35,638 bases of DNA from NCBI GenBank assembly GCA_024280635.1, contig JAJRPS010000027.1, positions 1 to 35,638 on the forward strand. The letters are read 5' to 3'. Below the pieces are notes generated by a model that was given only the letters and a program-made list of their open reading frames with translations, was not told the origin of the DNA and ran no database searches. Source of the stretch: Bacteroidota bacterium. GTDB taxonomy: Bacteria; Bacteroidota; Bacteroidia; Flavobacteriales; Flavobacteriaceae. A program made the translations under genes and the position numbers. Below, piece after piece: positions 1 to 7,817 of this stretch; position 1 is the stretch's first letter; each line of letters starts with the position of its first letter.

Positions 1-67
1 CCTCGACTTGCATGTGTTAAGCCTGCCGCTAGCGTTCATCCTGAGCCAGGATCAAACTCTTCATCGT
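1..67 (-). rRNA. rrs: 16S ribosomal RNA, 5' end (partial)
   Basis: The reverse complement of 41-60 is the universal 27F site AGAGTTTGATCCTGGCTCAG, followed by the conserved start of helix 3 with the AACACATGCAAGTCGA stretch. Placing the first base by comparison with the E. coli 5' end puts the mature terminus near 67. Transcription runs leftward out of the window, so only about 67 bases are present. Confidence 0.97.
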
Positions 68-143
68 TAAATTTTAAATATTATTAAATCTTAACAATTA
101 AAGATATCTGATGTACTCAAAATTTATTTACTTTAATTCTTAT

Positions 144-164
144 GTATTATTCTAAAAATAATAC
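144..164 (-). other. Hairpin in the 16S leader
   Basis: GTATTATT pairs perfectly with AATAATAC across a five-base loop, about 80 bases upstream of the mature 16S 5' end. It probably folds in the pre-rRNA leader. The 3' flank needed to judge an RNase III processing stem lies outside the window. Confidence 0.5.
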
Positions 165-180
165 GCGCTGTCAATCAATA

Positions 181-191
181 TGTCAATGAAC
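181..191 (-). promoter_or_regulatory. Possible boxA-like antitermination element in the rRNA leader
   Basis: On the transcribed strand this reads GTTCATTGACA, between the promoters and the 16S gene. Its position and general form resemble rRNA boxA elements (E. coli core CTCTTTAAC). This is an analogy from position and partial similarity only. Confidence 0.3.
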
Positions 192-289
192 TCATCTCCG
201 AAAAGACTTTTCTTGTTGAGTTGCCAAACTTGAATTGGCTTACTTTCCTATAACTCTATTACTAACCTTTTTAATCCGTTAGCGGGGTG

Positions 290-319
290 CAAATATACAA
301 CCCTTTTTGTTTCTCACAA
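290..319 (-). promoter_or_regulatory. rRNA operon promoter, proximal copy
   Basis: On the minus strand, TTG (319-317) is followed by exactly 19 bases and then TATATTTG (297-290). This matches the Bacteroidota primary-sigma consensus TTTG-N19-TAnnTTTG. The first bases downstream read CACCCCGCTAA, nearly the same as at the distal copy. The leader to the 16S gene is about 220 bases. Confidence 0.85.
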
Positions 320-421
320 TGTTTTTTAAAACTTTTTTAGAAAAAAATATTATCGCTTTCTTTTTCTTAAAAAACAGTATATATATGAACTTTTTGCATT
401 AGCTATATTGCTTAGCGGGTG

Positions 422-451
422 CAAATATAGAACCTCTTTTTAATATGGCAA
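422..451 (-). promoter_or_regulatory. rRNA operon promoter, distal copy
   Basis: TTG (451-449), 19 bases, TATATTTG (429-422) on the minus strand. It is followed by CACCCGCTAA, one C shorter than at the proximal promoter. The two promoters lie 132 bases apart and share the -7 element and the start region, as in tandem P1/P2 rRNA promoters elsewhere. Confidence 0.85.
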
Positions 452-645
452 TGACTTTTTTTAAATTTATTTAAATTATTTTTTCGATACTTGATAATGC
501 CTTTAGTATAGGTGATTTACACCTGAAAGTTTTTTTGAATTTGGAAGAACTAATAGTATGCAATCAAAAAATGGAGGTCTGAAAACACCCCCTCTCCAAC
601 CATTGTTAACACAATGTCGTCCTCGAAGAGATATTTAGCTGATGG

Positions 646-673
646 TGTGATTTATCCTCTACGGTCGAAATGA
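646..673 (+). repeat. Short dispersed repeat, copy 1
   Basis: TGTGATTTATCCTCTACGG followed by TCGAAATGA. It is almost identical to 812-840 in the same orientation. From memory, similar TCTCC-n-CGGTCGAAATGACA segments are common between genes in flavobacteria. This copy lies in the gene-poor stretch upstream of the rRNA promoters. Confidence 0.55.
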
Positions 674-769
674 AGCAAAAACACTCCTTATATATAGCAT
701 GCAAAAAAAGCAACTTATGGGGCAGATTGCTTTTATGTGTTAGTGTATTTACCTTGTTTGCTTACTCTT

Positions 770-800
770 ACCGCTACTCGTTACAAACGAGCAGTAGCGG
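770..800 (+). repeat. Inverted repeat (hairpin)
   Basis: CCGCTA ... TAGCGG encloses CTCGTT-ACA-AACGAG, giving two 6-bp stems separated by a small bulge. It is GC-rich against an AT-rich background and followed by a run of G rather than T, so it does not look like an intrinsic terminator. It lies between the two TCGAAATGA repeats. Confidence 0.55.
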
Positions 801-811
801 GGGTGTTTCTT

Positions 812-842
812 GTGTGATTTCTCCACTACGGTCGAAATGACA
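812..842 (+). repeat. Short dispersed repeat, copy 2
   Basis: TGTGATTTCTCCACTACGG followed by TCGAAATGACAG. It matches 646-673 at nearly every base, in the same orientation, about 167 bases away. No reading frame covers it. Confidence 0.55.
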
Positions 843-906
843 GTAACAAAACTCCAATATCTCTATTGAAGTTTTTTTTACTTTTACATTTTAAATTTAA
901 ACTTTT

Positions 907-1000
907 GCGGGTTTATATTTTACCGCTCACTCAAAACGGCACGGAAAACATTTCCGCGCTAGCACCTGACCGTTTTAAAGTTACATATCCGAGCGATCGG
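907..1000. repeat. GC-rich block of three consecutive hairpins
   Basis: Three inverted repeats stand side by side. The first is GCGG (907-910) with CCGC (923-926). The second is AAAACGG (933-939) with CCGTTTT (970-976), enclosing CGGAAA-ACA-TTTCCG (942-956). The third is CCGA (989-992) with TCGG (997-1000). The block is far richer in G+C than its surroundings and sits just past the end of the immunity-like frame. It looks like a REP-type mobile repeat or a structured transcript end. There is no T-run, so a simple terminator is unlikely. Confidence 0.55.
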
Positions 1001-1004
1001 GTAA

Positions 1005-1517
1005 TTACTTTATTGTATTTGATATTATTAACATAGTTTCTAACACGCTTTTAAGTTCCTTTATATCTAAAATTGTTTCTAAAACGGATAAAGTTATAAA
1101 TGTATGTTGTTTGATTATTTTTGAAGAAATAAAGACCTTATGGTTAGTCACAAAATGTTCATCATTTAAAAGTTTTTTTGTGATATTATTTTTAGAAATA
1201 GAGTATCTTATATTAATTGATGATTTATGAAATAATTTATTCCAGAACCTACTAAATGAATTTCTGTAAAAAATTTTTATTGGTTCACTTTTATAACTTG
1301 TTTTTAAAATTAATTTATAATCTGGTTCTTCTTCATCAATACCTAAATCTACTCCAAATTGACAATGCCATAATATTTTAATTTAATTTTTATTATGCTG
1401 ATATACACAATATATCTTTTGACTTTTCAAAGCACCGTCTGGTGTATGAAACAACTTTACTTTGTCTTCAAAATATTTACAGTTTAAATCTAATGATATT
1501 TGTTTAATTAGATTCAT
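1005..1517 (-). pseudogene. Immunity-like gene paired with the Rhs tip; one in-frame stop
   Basis: This frame starts with ATG at 1517-1515, inside the last codons of the Rhs tail (14-base overlap, toxin stop at 1504-1506). It runs 171 codons to TAA at 1007-1005. It is open throughout except for one TAA at 1385-1383 (codon 45, after QHNKN). The frame is unchanged on both sides of that stop, and the 125 codons after it are open, which is unlikely by chance in such AT-rich DNA. Position, overlap and orientation fit the immunity gene that normally follows an Rhs C-terminal toxin. I recognise no protein family. The downstream part has hydrophobic and basic patches but no obvious membrane helix. 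It is probably a recently inactivated gene; a suppressed stop or a sequence error is possible. Confidence 0.6.
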
Positions 1518-2383
1518 CTTCTTTGTTTTTATCTTTTTTTAGTTTCTTCTCTAAATCTGATTTTAAACCCAGAAGTTGATTTCTTTCTTTTTTATGTGCT
1601 TCTAATTGTGATTTAACTAATAACTCTTTCCCTAATGCTTCGCCAATTTGAGCACCAAGTTCGCCACTTTCTTTACCTTTTTTACTCGCTGTATTAATTA
1701 AATTACTTGGGTTATATTTCGTATTATAAACCAATTCACCTCTATAAATTTGCCCATCAAGTTTATCAATTTGAATATCTAACTGTAATATTTGAAATTC
1801 TTTAAAATTATTAACTTTTCGTTTTGAAAATTCTTCTCTAACCTTTGAAGTGAAAAATGATTTTTCTTTTACGCCAACGACTCTATTAAGATATGAAGGT
1901 AAATTTTCTTTTGCTTTTATAAATTGTGAAGGTGTTATTTTTCGATTTTCTCATTAACAGCTATCAAAAATTTAAAATTTGATTGAATACCAGCACCTTT
2001 TGTTTTAGGGTTTTTTAAATCAAAATCTGTGGTAACTTTAAAATCTTGTATATGTCCATCTTTAAAAGTAATATCATATGTTGTAAATTCCAATCCTTCT
2101 AAATCTATTCCATCGATTACTCTATTTTCACTAAAAGCATAAGAAGAGTTCCAAGGATAATCTCTAAATAATGGATCAACAGAATCGAAATGCCCAATTC
2201 TTGGATCATACATTCTAAACTTAAAGTTTATGCTATTTCCCTCGCCTTTTATTTCATCATCTTTTTCTTGACCCTGGAAGCCGTAACGGTAGTTACTACT
2301 GCTGTCGTGACGGTTTGGCACGAGCATACCAAAAGGATAGTATCATTATATGTTGCAACATTTGGCGTATAGGGGTTCTTCAT
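1504..2383 (-). pseudogene. Displaced Rhs C-terminal tip with toxin-like tail (frameshifted)
   Basis: From ATG at 2383 the frame reads [14 protein letters not shown], loses one base near 2343, then continues [12 protein letters not shown] into a typical Rhs core with [30 protein letters not shown] and [18 protein letters not shown]. After the core a variable tail begins. It hits TAA at 1935-1937 just past an A5 run (1938-1942), and the next frame resumes as [18 protein letters not shown] and runs to TAA at 1504-1506, ending in a Lys/Glu-rich probable coiled coil. Both breaks are repaired by one added base. No long Rhs/YD-repeat body precedes it. This is the structure of an orphan Rhs tip, a displaced C-terminal toxin module that keeps only a short stretch of core. 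The tail belongs to no toxin family I can name. It is probably inactive as it stands. Confidence 0.8.
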
Positions 2384-2439
2384 TTTTTTGCACTTTCCTT
2401 AAAACAAATATAGTGTTTTTAAAATATATTATTGTTGCG

Positions 2440-2600
2440 TTAGTGATTGTAGTAGTTATCCTTTTTTTATGGGCGTTTTTATTTACTGCTCTGACAAAGC
2501 GACCTTAGGAGCTCTTGACAGGGCTTGTAAATTTTACGCTACTGTAAAAAGATAAAAACGGAAAGCACGACCCTGATTGTAATGAGAGGGTAACGCCTTG
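2440..2600. other. Non-coding block between the Rhs tip and dsbD, repeat-like
   Basis: This stretch has no convincing reading frame. It contains GC-richer phrases such as CTCTGACAAAGCGACCTTAG, GGAAAGCACGACCCTG and AGAGGGTAACGCC that stand out from the AT-rich flanks. I recall similar phrases beside Rhs loci and mobile repeats in flavobacteria, but cannot confirm that here. It may be the footprint of the event that placed the Rhs tip. Confidence 0.3.
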
Positions 2601-2622
2601 ACCAATACCTGTTTAACATATA

Positions 2623-2652
2623 AAAAGCTTCAATATAAATATTGAAGCTTTT
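2623..2652 (-). terminator. Terminator of the recQ-pabB-tilS-dsbD run
   Basis: A 14-bp perfect inverted repeat, AAAAGCTTCAATAT with ATATTGAAGCTTTT around two bases, starts 22 bases past the dsbD stop. On the minus strand the distal arm ends in a short U run. Confidence 0.7.
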
Positions 2653-2673
2653 ACTTGTTGATTTTATATGATA

Positions 2674-5127
2674 CTACTTCTTAAAATTAGCCACTCCTTC
2701 TTTTAACCAGTTATAATATTCGTCAGTATCTGGTGTGTACCCTATTGGTGTGTTTAGGTTTTCTTGATCATGCCCTATTAACACATAATACGGTTGAGCA
2801 TTCGCTTTATATTTAGTGATTTGAAAATCACTCCACTTATTACCTACTGTTTTAATTTCCTTACCTGTTGACTCAGAGATGTATTGTTCTGATTTTGGTA
2901 ACTTTTCTGTAAAATCAACATATAGTGATATTAATACTACATCGTTATTCAGTTTGTCTAATATTTTGGTTTCACTCCACACTTTTTCTTCCATTTTACG
3001 GCAGTTTACACATGCTTTTCCTGTAAAATCAATTAATACTGGTTTTCCTACTTTTTTTGCATAGGCTAGACCTTTATCATAATCATGAAAAGCAATAATG
3101 TTTTGAGGACCTAAATGTGCGTCTTCTGGTAGGCTTGCATGAGTACTGCCTCCGCCTCCTTGTGAGTTTCCTACTCCATACGGTGACTCACTATAATTCA
3201 TTGGTGGCGGGAAACCAGAAATTAATTTTAACGGTGCTCCCCATAATCCTGGAATTAAATAAACTACAAAGGTTAAGGTTAGTAACCCTAATAACAAACG
3301 CCCTACCGATATATGTGTTAAGGGACTGTCATGCGGTAATTGAATTTTACCAAATAGATAAAATGCTAATGCTCCGAATACTGCTATCCAAATGGCTAAA
3401 AATGTTTCACGTTCTAACCAATGTGCGTCTAAAACTAAATCGGCATTTGACAAAAATTTAAATGCTAACGCTAATTCTAAAAACCCTAATACTACTTTTA
3501 CGGTATTTAGCCATCCACCAGATTTTGGTAATGAGTTTAACCAACCTGGAAAAGCTGCAAATAATGCAAATGGTAGTGCTATTGCTATTGAAAAACCTAA
3601 CATGCTTAAAATAGGCGCAATATATTCTCCTGTAGATGCTGCTGCAACTAGAGCAGAACCCACAATTGGTCCTGTACATGAGAAGGAAACAATTGCTAAT
3701 GCTAATGCCATAAAAAAGATACCTAGTAAACCACCTCTATCGGCTTGACTATCTACTTTGTTTGCCCATGAATTTGGTAACATAATTTCAAAAGCTCCTA
3801 AAAAGGATATCGCAAATATTACTAATAAAACAAAGAACACTATATTAAACCAAGGGTTTGTGGATAGTTCATTTAATTTATCTGCTCCGAAAAAGAAACT
3901 TACTGCTAAACCTATAACTACATAAATAAATATAATTGCTAACCCGTATATAATAGCATTACGTATCCCTTCTGATTTACTTTTACTTTGTTTGGTAAAG
4001 AAACTTACTGTCATGGGTATCATAGGAAATACACACGGTGTTAATAGCGCTGCTAAACCCGCTATAAAACTTCCTAAAAACAACATCAGTAGACCTTTTT
4101 TTTCTTCTTTTTTAGAAGTTTTATTATCGGTTATTTGATTTAGCGTATTGCCTGTGTTTTCTACTTGTAGTAATTTTCCGTTTTTAAATTCAAAATTAAA
4201 GGTTTCAATTTCTGGAGGCAAACACTGCCCGTTATTACAAACCATGTATTCTAATTCTGATTTTACTATTGCAGCGTCTTCATTAAATTTTATTTTTTGA
4301 CGAAAAATAGCCTTTTTCTCAAAAGATTTGATATCTTTTTTAAATACTTCTTCATAGGCTGTATGTCCTTTTCCTTCTCTTACATCTCCTATTAAGTCAT
4401 ATCCATCTCCTTTATTTAAAAAGCTAATGGTTGTAGGCACTGGACCATCTTCTACCTTTTCTTTACTGTAAATATGCCATCCTTTTTCTAGTTTTGCCTT
4501 ATAAAAAAGGTCATACTCTCCTTCTCCTAATTTCTTAATTTTCACCATCCATTTTACTGGTGTGAAAATTTGAGCATCATCTGTAGTGCTATGCAAGTTT
4601 AATTTTAGAGATGTTTTATTTGCTGCTACTAAATTTAAATACGAGTTTTCTTCTGGATTTACTTGTTTTGCTGTGGTTAAATCGAAATTTAATTTTTCTG
4701 ATTCAAACAAACAACTGGTATCATTACAGGTTTGATATGATACTTCTCCTACAATAGTTTTTAATTGTTTATCTTTTACATCAACCCGTTGCACAAAGGT
4801 TGCTGTGCCATCAAAATAAGTCATATCCATTTCAAAAACCTTATCAAAATGGGTAATACTCTTACTTTCGGCAGCATCTTTTTCTAGCAAAACAAAAGAA
4901 TTTCCTAATTTTTCTTCATTGTAAATAAACTCTGTTGGCAACGCCCCACCTTCTGGTAAATGTTGTGAGTACAAGTGCCAATGGTCTTGTATTGTAGCAT
5001 TATAAATTAAATTGTATTGAGTATCTGTTACTTTTTGTACAGATGCTTTCCATTTTACGGGATGTACAATTTGAGCTGCACTAGTAAACACGAAAAGCAA
5101 TACAGCAAGTTGAATAAGTTTTTTCAT
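2674..5127 (-). CDS. dsbD: DsbD-type thiol:disulfide interchange protein with doubled N-domain
   Basis: The 817-residue protein carries reducing power across the inner membrane to envelope thiol proteins. A signal peptide (about 1-19) is followed by two DsbD N-terminal domains with parallel sequence: HPVKW with WHLYS at about 22-150, and TPVKW with WHIYS at about 189-315. Each has its own cysteine pair, C134/C139 and C297/C302. The membrane domain (about 345-630) has the conserved cysteines C365 (TPCVFP) and C484 (SFSCTGP). After a Gly-rich linker comes a thioredoxin domain with CVNC at 706-709. E. coli DsbD is about 565 residues with one N-domain, so the extra length is the extra domain. The start lies two bases after the tilS stop, so the genes are probably co-transcribed. 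Identity is secure; the substrates are unknown. Confidence 0.93.
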   Translation of the reverse strand: MKKLIQLAVLLFVFTSAAQIVHPVKWKASVQKVTDTQYNLIYNATIQDHWHLYSQHLPEGGALPTEFIYNEEKLGNSFVLLEKDAAESKSITHFDKVFEMDMTYFDGTATFVQRVDVKDKQLKTIVGEVSYQTCNDTSCLFESEKLNFDLTTAKQVNPEENSYLNLVAANKTSLKLNLHSTTDDAQIFTPVKWMVKIKKLGEGEYDLFYKAKLEKGWHIYSKEKVEDGPVPTTISFLNKGDGYDLIGDVREGKGHTAYEEVFKKDIKSFEKKAIFRQKIKFNEDAAIVKSELEYMVCNNGQCLPPEIETFNFEFKNGKLLQVENTGNTLNQITDNKTSKKEEKKGLLMLFLGSFIAGLAALLTPCVFPMIPMTVSFFTKQSKSKSEGIRNAIIYGLAIIFIYVVIGLAVSFFFGADKLNELSTNPWFNIVFFVLLVIFAISFLGAFEIMLPNSWANKVDSQADRGGLLGIFFMALALAIVSFSCTGPIVGSALVAAASTGEYIAPILSMLGFSIAIALPFALFAAFPGWLNSLPKSGGWLNTVKVVLGFLELALAFKFLSNADLVLDAHWLERETFLAIWIAVFGALAFYLFGKIQLPHDSPLTHISVGRLLLGLLTLTFVVYLIPGLWGAPLKLISGFPPPMNYSESPYGVGNSQGGGGSTHASLPEDAHLGPQNIIAFHDYDKGLAYAKKVGKPVLIDFTGKACVNCRKMEEKVWSETKILDKLNNDVVLISLYVDFTEKLPKSEQYISESTGKEIKTVGNKWSDFQITKYKANAQPYYVLIGHDQENLNTPIGYTPDTDEYYNWLKEGVANFKK

Positions 5128-5129
5128 TT

Positions 5130-6449
5130 TTATTGATTTTGGATACTTGTTATTTTTATAATTTTTTTGGTATTATCCGTTATGCTAAATCTATTATCTG
5201 CTCGTTTGTTTACAACCCAAATAATGGTATCATTAGCATCACAAAGCAACCAAACATTTTCTTTTTGTAATAATGATAATTTTTCATCTTTAAAATACTT
5301 ACTTACTTTTTTCTTTCCTTTCATTCCGAAGGGATAAAAAACATCACCTGTTTTCTTTTTTCGTAGACGCAGTGGATACTTTACTAATGAAGCATCTACA
5401 TAAATAGTATTTTCTGTTAAAAAATTCACTCTATCAACAACACTTAATTGCAATGGTATTGGCTTGTCAATTTGCGTGCATTCTTTAGTTATTTCTATTT
5501 CAAAATTGGTCAAAAATACACTATTTTTTTCTAATAATAAAAACCCCCTATCTTTTAATAATCGATGTGTTTTGGAAAGCACTATTTTACCTGACTGCGC
5601 TGTTAACAACTTAACTACTATTTCCCAATCGGTAAAGCCTAAATCACGCAATATATGATGTAAATATACTTGAGGGTTGGATTGCTTTAATAGCTTTTTT
5701 ATTTCAATTTTTAGTGTGTTTTTTTCTTGAGTACAAATTTCCTTTGCTGTTTTTTCTAAATGATTTTGCAACACATTTTGCTCTGCTTTTAAAAATTGTA
5801 AATGCTTATTAAACGTTTGTAAAACATTTTTATTTAAGCTTTTTAAAACGGGCACCACTTGGTGTCTTATTTTATTACGAAAGTATTTAGTAGATTGATT
5901 ACTCTCGTCTTCTCGCCAAGAAATTTGATTATCAATAGTGTATTGCTCTATTTCATTACGCATAAAAGGCAATAATGGACGAATAATATTTCCATTAATT
6001 TCTGGTATTCCCGTTAGTTTTTGTAAGGATGCTCCTCTTGTTAAATTTATCAACACGGTTTCTAAATTATCATTTGCATGATGTGCTGTTAAGATGTATT
6101 TATATTTTTGATACTCCACCAACTCATCAAACCAATTATACCGCAACTCACGAGCCGCCATTTGAGTTGATAATTTATTTTCAGAAGCATATTTTAAAGT
6201 ATCGAAAGATATTGTATGGCATTTTACCTCCAGTTTTTGAGCTAATTGTTTTACAAACTCTTCATCTTTATCTGCATTTTCAAATCGCAGCTTAAAATTA
6301 CAATGCGCTAATGAAAAATTAAATCCAGATGCTTTTAATAAATATGCTAGCACCACGCTATCAATGCCCCCAGATATTGCTAATAGTAATTTTCCTTTTT
6401 TTAAAAAAGGTAGCTTTTGATTGATATGACTTTGAAATGATATTAACAT
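5130..6449 (-). CDS. tilS: tRNA(Ile)-lysidine synthase TilS
   Basis: TilS attaches lysine to C34 of the minor tRNA-Ile, changing its decoding from AUG to AUA. The 439-residue protein has the N-type ATP pyrophosphatase P-loop SGGIDS at 26-31, the following H-C-N-F-K-L-R-F segment, and a TAHHANDNLETVLINL motif that fits the family. The C-terminal region (LRLRKKKTGDVFYPFGMKGKK) is the TilS substrate-binding domain. It lies between pabB (58-base gap) and dsbD (2-base gap) on the same strand. A promoter -7 element sits four bases before the ATG, so it may also have its own nearly leaderless transcript. Confidence 0.95.
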   Translation of the reverse strand: MLISFQSHINQKLPFLKKGKLLLAISGGIDSVVLAYLLKASGFNFSLAHCNFKLRFENADKDEEFVKQLAQKLEVKCHTISFDTLKYASENKLSTQMAARELRYNWFDELVEYQKYKYILTAHHANDNLETVLINLTRGASLQKLTGIPEINGNIIRPLLPFMRNEIEQYTIDNQISWREDESNQSTKYFRNKIRHQVVPVLKSLNKNVLQTFNKHLQFLKAEQNVLQNHLEKTAKEICTQEKNTLKIEIKKLLKQSNPQVYLHHILRDLGFTDWEIVVKLLTAQSGKIVLSKTHRLLKDRGFLLLEKNSVFLTNFEIEITKECTQIDKPIPLQLSVVDRVNFLTENTIYVDASLVKYPLRLRKKKTGDVFYPFGMKGKKKVSKYFKDEKLSLLQKENVWLLCDANDTIIWVVNKRADNRFSITDNTKKIIKITSIQNQ

Positions 6450-6453
6450 CTAG

Positions 6454-6481
6454 CAAAGATAGTCAAAGAATTATGAAACAA
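6454..6481 (-). promoter_or_regulatory. Candidate internal promoter directly before tilS
   Basis: TATCTTTG (minus strand, 6461-6454) fits TAnnTTTG. A TTG lies 17 bases upstream instead of the preferred 19. The ATG at 6449-6447 begins only four bases after the element, so a transcript from here would have almost no leader. Confidence 0.4.
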
Positions 6482-6507
6482 TTGAAAGATTGAAAGATTC
6501 ACATAAA

Positions 6508-7800
6508 TTATTGCAGTGCTTCACGCATTGCTTTTGCTTTTAACAAACACTCTTCATACTCTGCTGCTGCATTTGCTTTTGCTGTGATAGCACCTCCTAC
6601 GGAATAGGATATATATTGCTCCTTTTCATTGTATAAAATAGTACGAATAATTACATTAAAGTCGAAATCATTATTGGGGGTAAAATATCCTATTGCACCT
6701 GAATACAACCCTCTTTTAGTAATTTCTAATTCTTCAATTATTTGCATTGCCGATACTTTTGGTGCTCCCGTCATACTACCCATTGGGTATGTGGTGCGTA
6801 ATATTTCAACGGGGCTTTTATTACAATCCACCTCCGATGTTACTGTACTTATCATTTGATGTACTTGATCAAAAGTATATATTTTACACAACTCAGGTAC
6901 TTTTACACTCCCTTTTATGGCTGTTTTTGATAAATCATTCCGCACCAAATCAACAATCATAATGTTTTCTGCACGTTCTTTTTCATCTTCTTGCAAGTGT
7001 TTTTTTAACAGTGCGTCTTTTTCAAAATCATCATCTCGTTTTGCTGTTCCTTTTATGGGTTGAGAAATAACCTGAATATTTTCTTTTTTTAGATATCGTT
7101 CTGGTGATGCTGACAAAACATACATGTCTGCTAATTTTAAAAATGTTGCAAATGGTGGCTTGGATATTGTATTTAACTTCTGATAGACTTGTAACGGGTT
7201 TATACTCGTGTTTTCTGCATAAAACTCTTGACAAAAATTCATTTCATAAATATCACCACGTTGTATGTGTGCTTGTATTTTTTTAAATTTATCAAAATAA
7301 CTATCTTTTGATAGCCTCAATTTTATTTTAATATCGCTTTTTATTTCTGCGGAAAAAGAACTTAGCACTGTGCTTTGTATTGCCTCCCAATCTTCTTCCA
7401 GCTCATCATCTACAACGTGTAAATATTGTATTTCTAGCTCATTTTCTTTTAATAAAAATATTTTTTTAGGTTGAAAAAAATAAAGTTCTGGAAAGTGTAA
7501 ATTATCAAAGTTTTTAGACTTTAAATACTCGGTATCATTTTTTAAATCGTAGGTCAAATACCCAAACAACCAATCATTAGTTGTTTCTTGATATTCTTTT
7601 AATTTATCAAAAGCGCCCAGACTATCGGTTTGTAAAATAGTGAAGGCATCTACTGCTAAAACAGCGTCATATTTACTGTATTGTTGTTGGTATTGGTTAC
7701 TGTCAAGCCATACCACTTCACGGTATTGCTGACTCCATTGTAATAATTTATCTTTAATTTGTTGCCCTTTTGTAAGTGCTATTTTTTTGCAAATTCTCAT
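6508..7800 (-). CDS. pabB: Aminodeoxychorismate synthase component I
   Basis: This chorismate-binding enzyme makes 4-amino-4-deoxychorismate for p-aminobenzoate and folate. The 430-residue protein has the family blocks GDIYEMNFCQEF, ASPERYL, PIKGT (K250), VRNDLS, STVTSEV, PMGSMTGAPK and SGAIGYF. The lysine in PIKGT separates aminodeoxychorismate synthase from anthranilate synthase, which has PIAGT, so pabB is preferred over trpE. No glutaminase (PabA) or lyase (PabC) gene is adjacent. It begins 17 bases after the recQ stop, so the two are probably co-transcribed. Confidence 0.9.
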   Translation of the reverse strand: MRICKKIALTKGQQIKDKLLQWSQQYREVVWLDSNQYQQQYSKYDAVLAVDAFTILQTDSLGAFDKLKEYQETTNDWLFGYLTYDLKNDTEYLKSKNFDNLHFPELYFFQPKKIFLLKENELEIQYLHVVDDELEEDWEAIQSTVLSSFSAEIKSDIKIKLRLSKDSYFDKFKKIQAHIQRGDIYEMNFCQEFYAENTSINPLQVYQKLNTISKPPFATFLKLADMYVLSASPERYLKKENIQVISQPIKGTAKRDDDFEKDALLKKHLQEDEKERAENIMIVDLVRNDLSKTAIKGSVKVPELCKIYTFDQVHQMISTVTSEVDCNKSPVEILRTTYPMGSMTGAPKVSAMQIIEELEITKRGLYSGAIGYFTPNNDFDFNVIIRTILYNEKEQYISYSVGGAITAKANAAAEYEECLLKAKAMREALQ

Positions 7801-7817
7801 GAGTTATGGTACTCCAA

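Noticed and set aside
3117-3748. Plus-strand frames of 114 and 118 codons
   Set aside because: They lie opposite the conserved membrane domain of dsbD and overlap each other. Composition follows the reversed hydrophobic codons.
6508-7800. Anthranilate synthase component I (trpE)
   Set aside because: The active-site block reads PIKGT with lysine, which marks aminodeoxychorismate synthase, and no trp genes are nearby.
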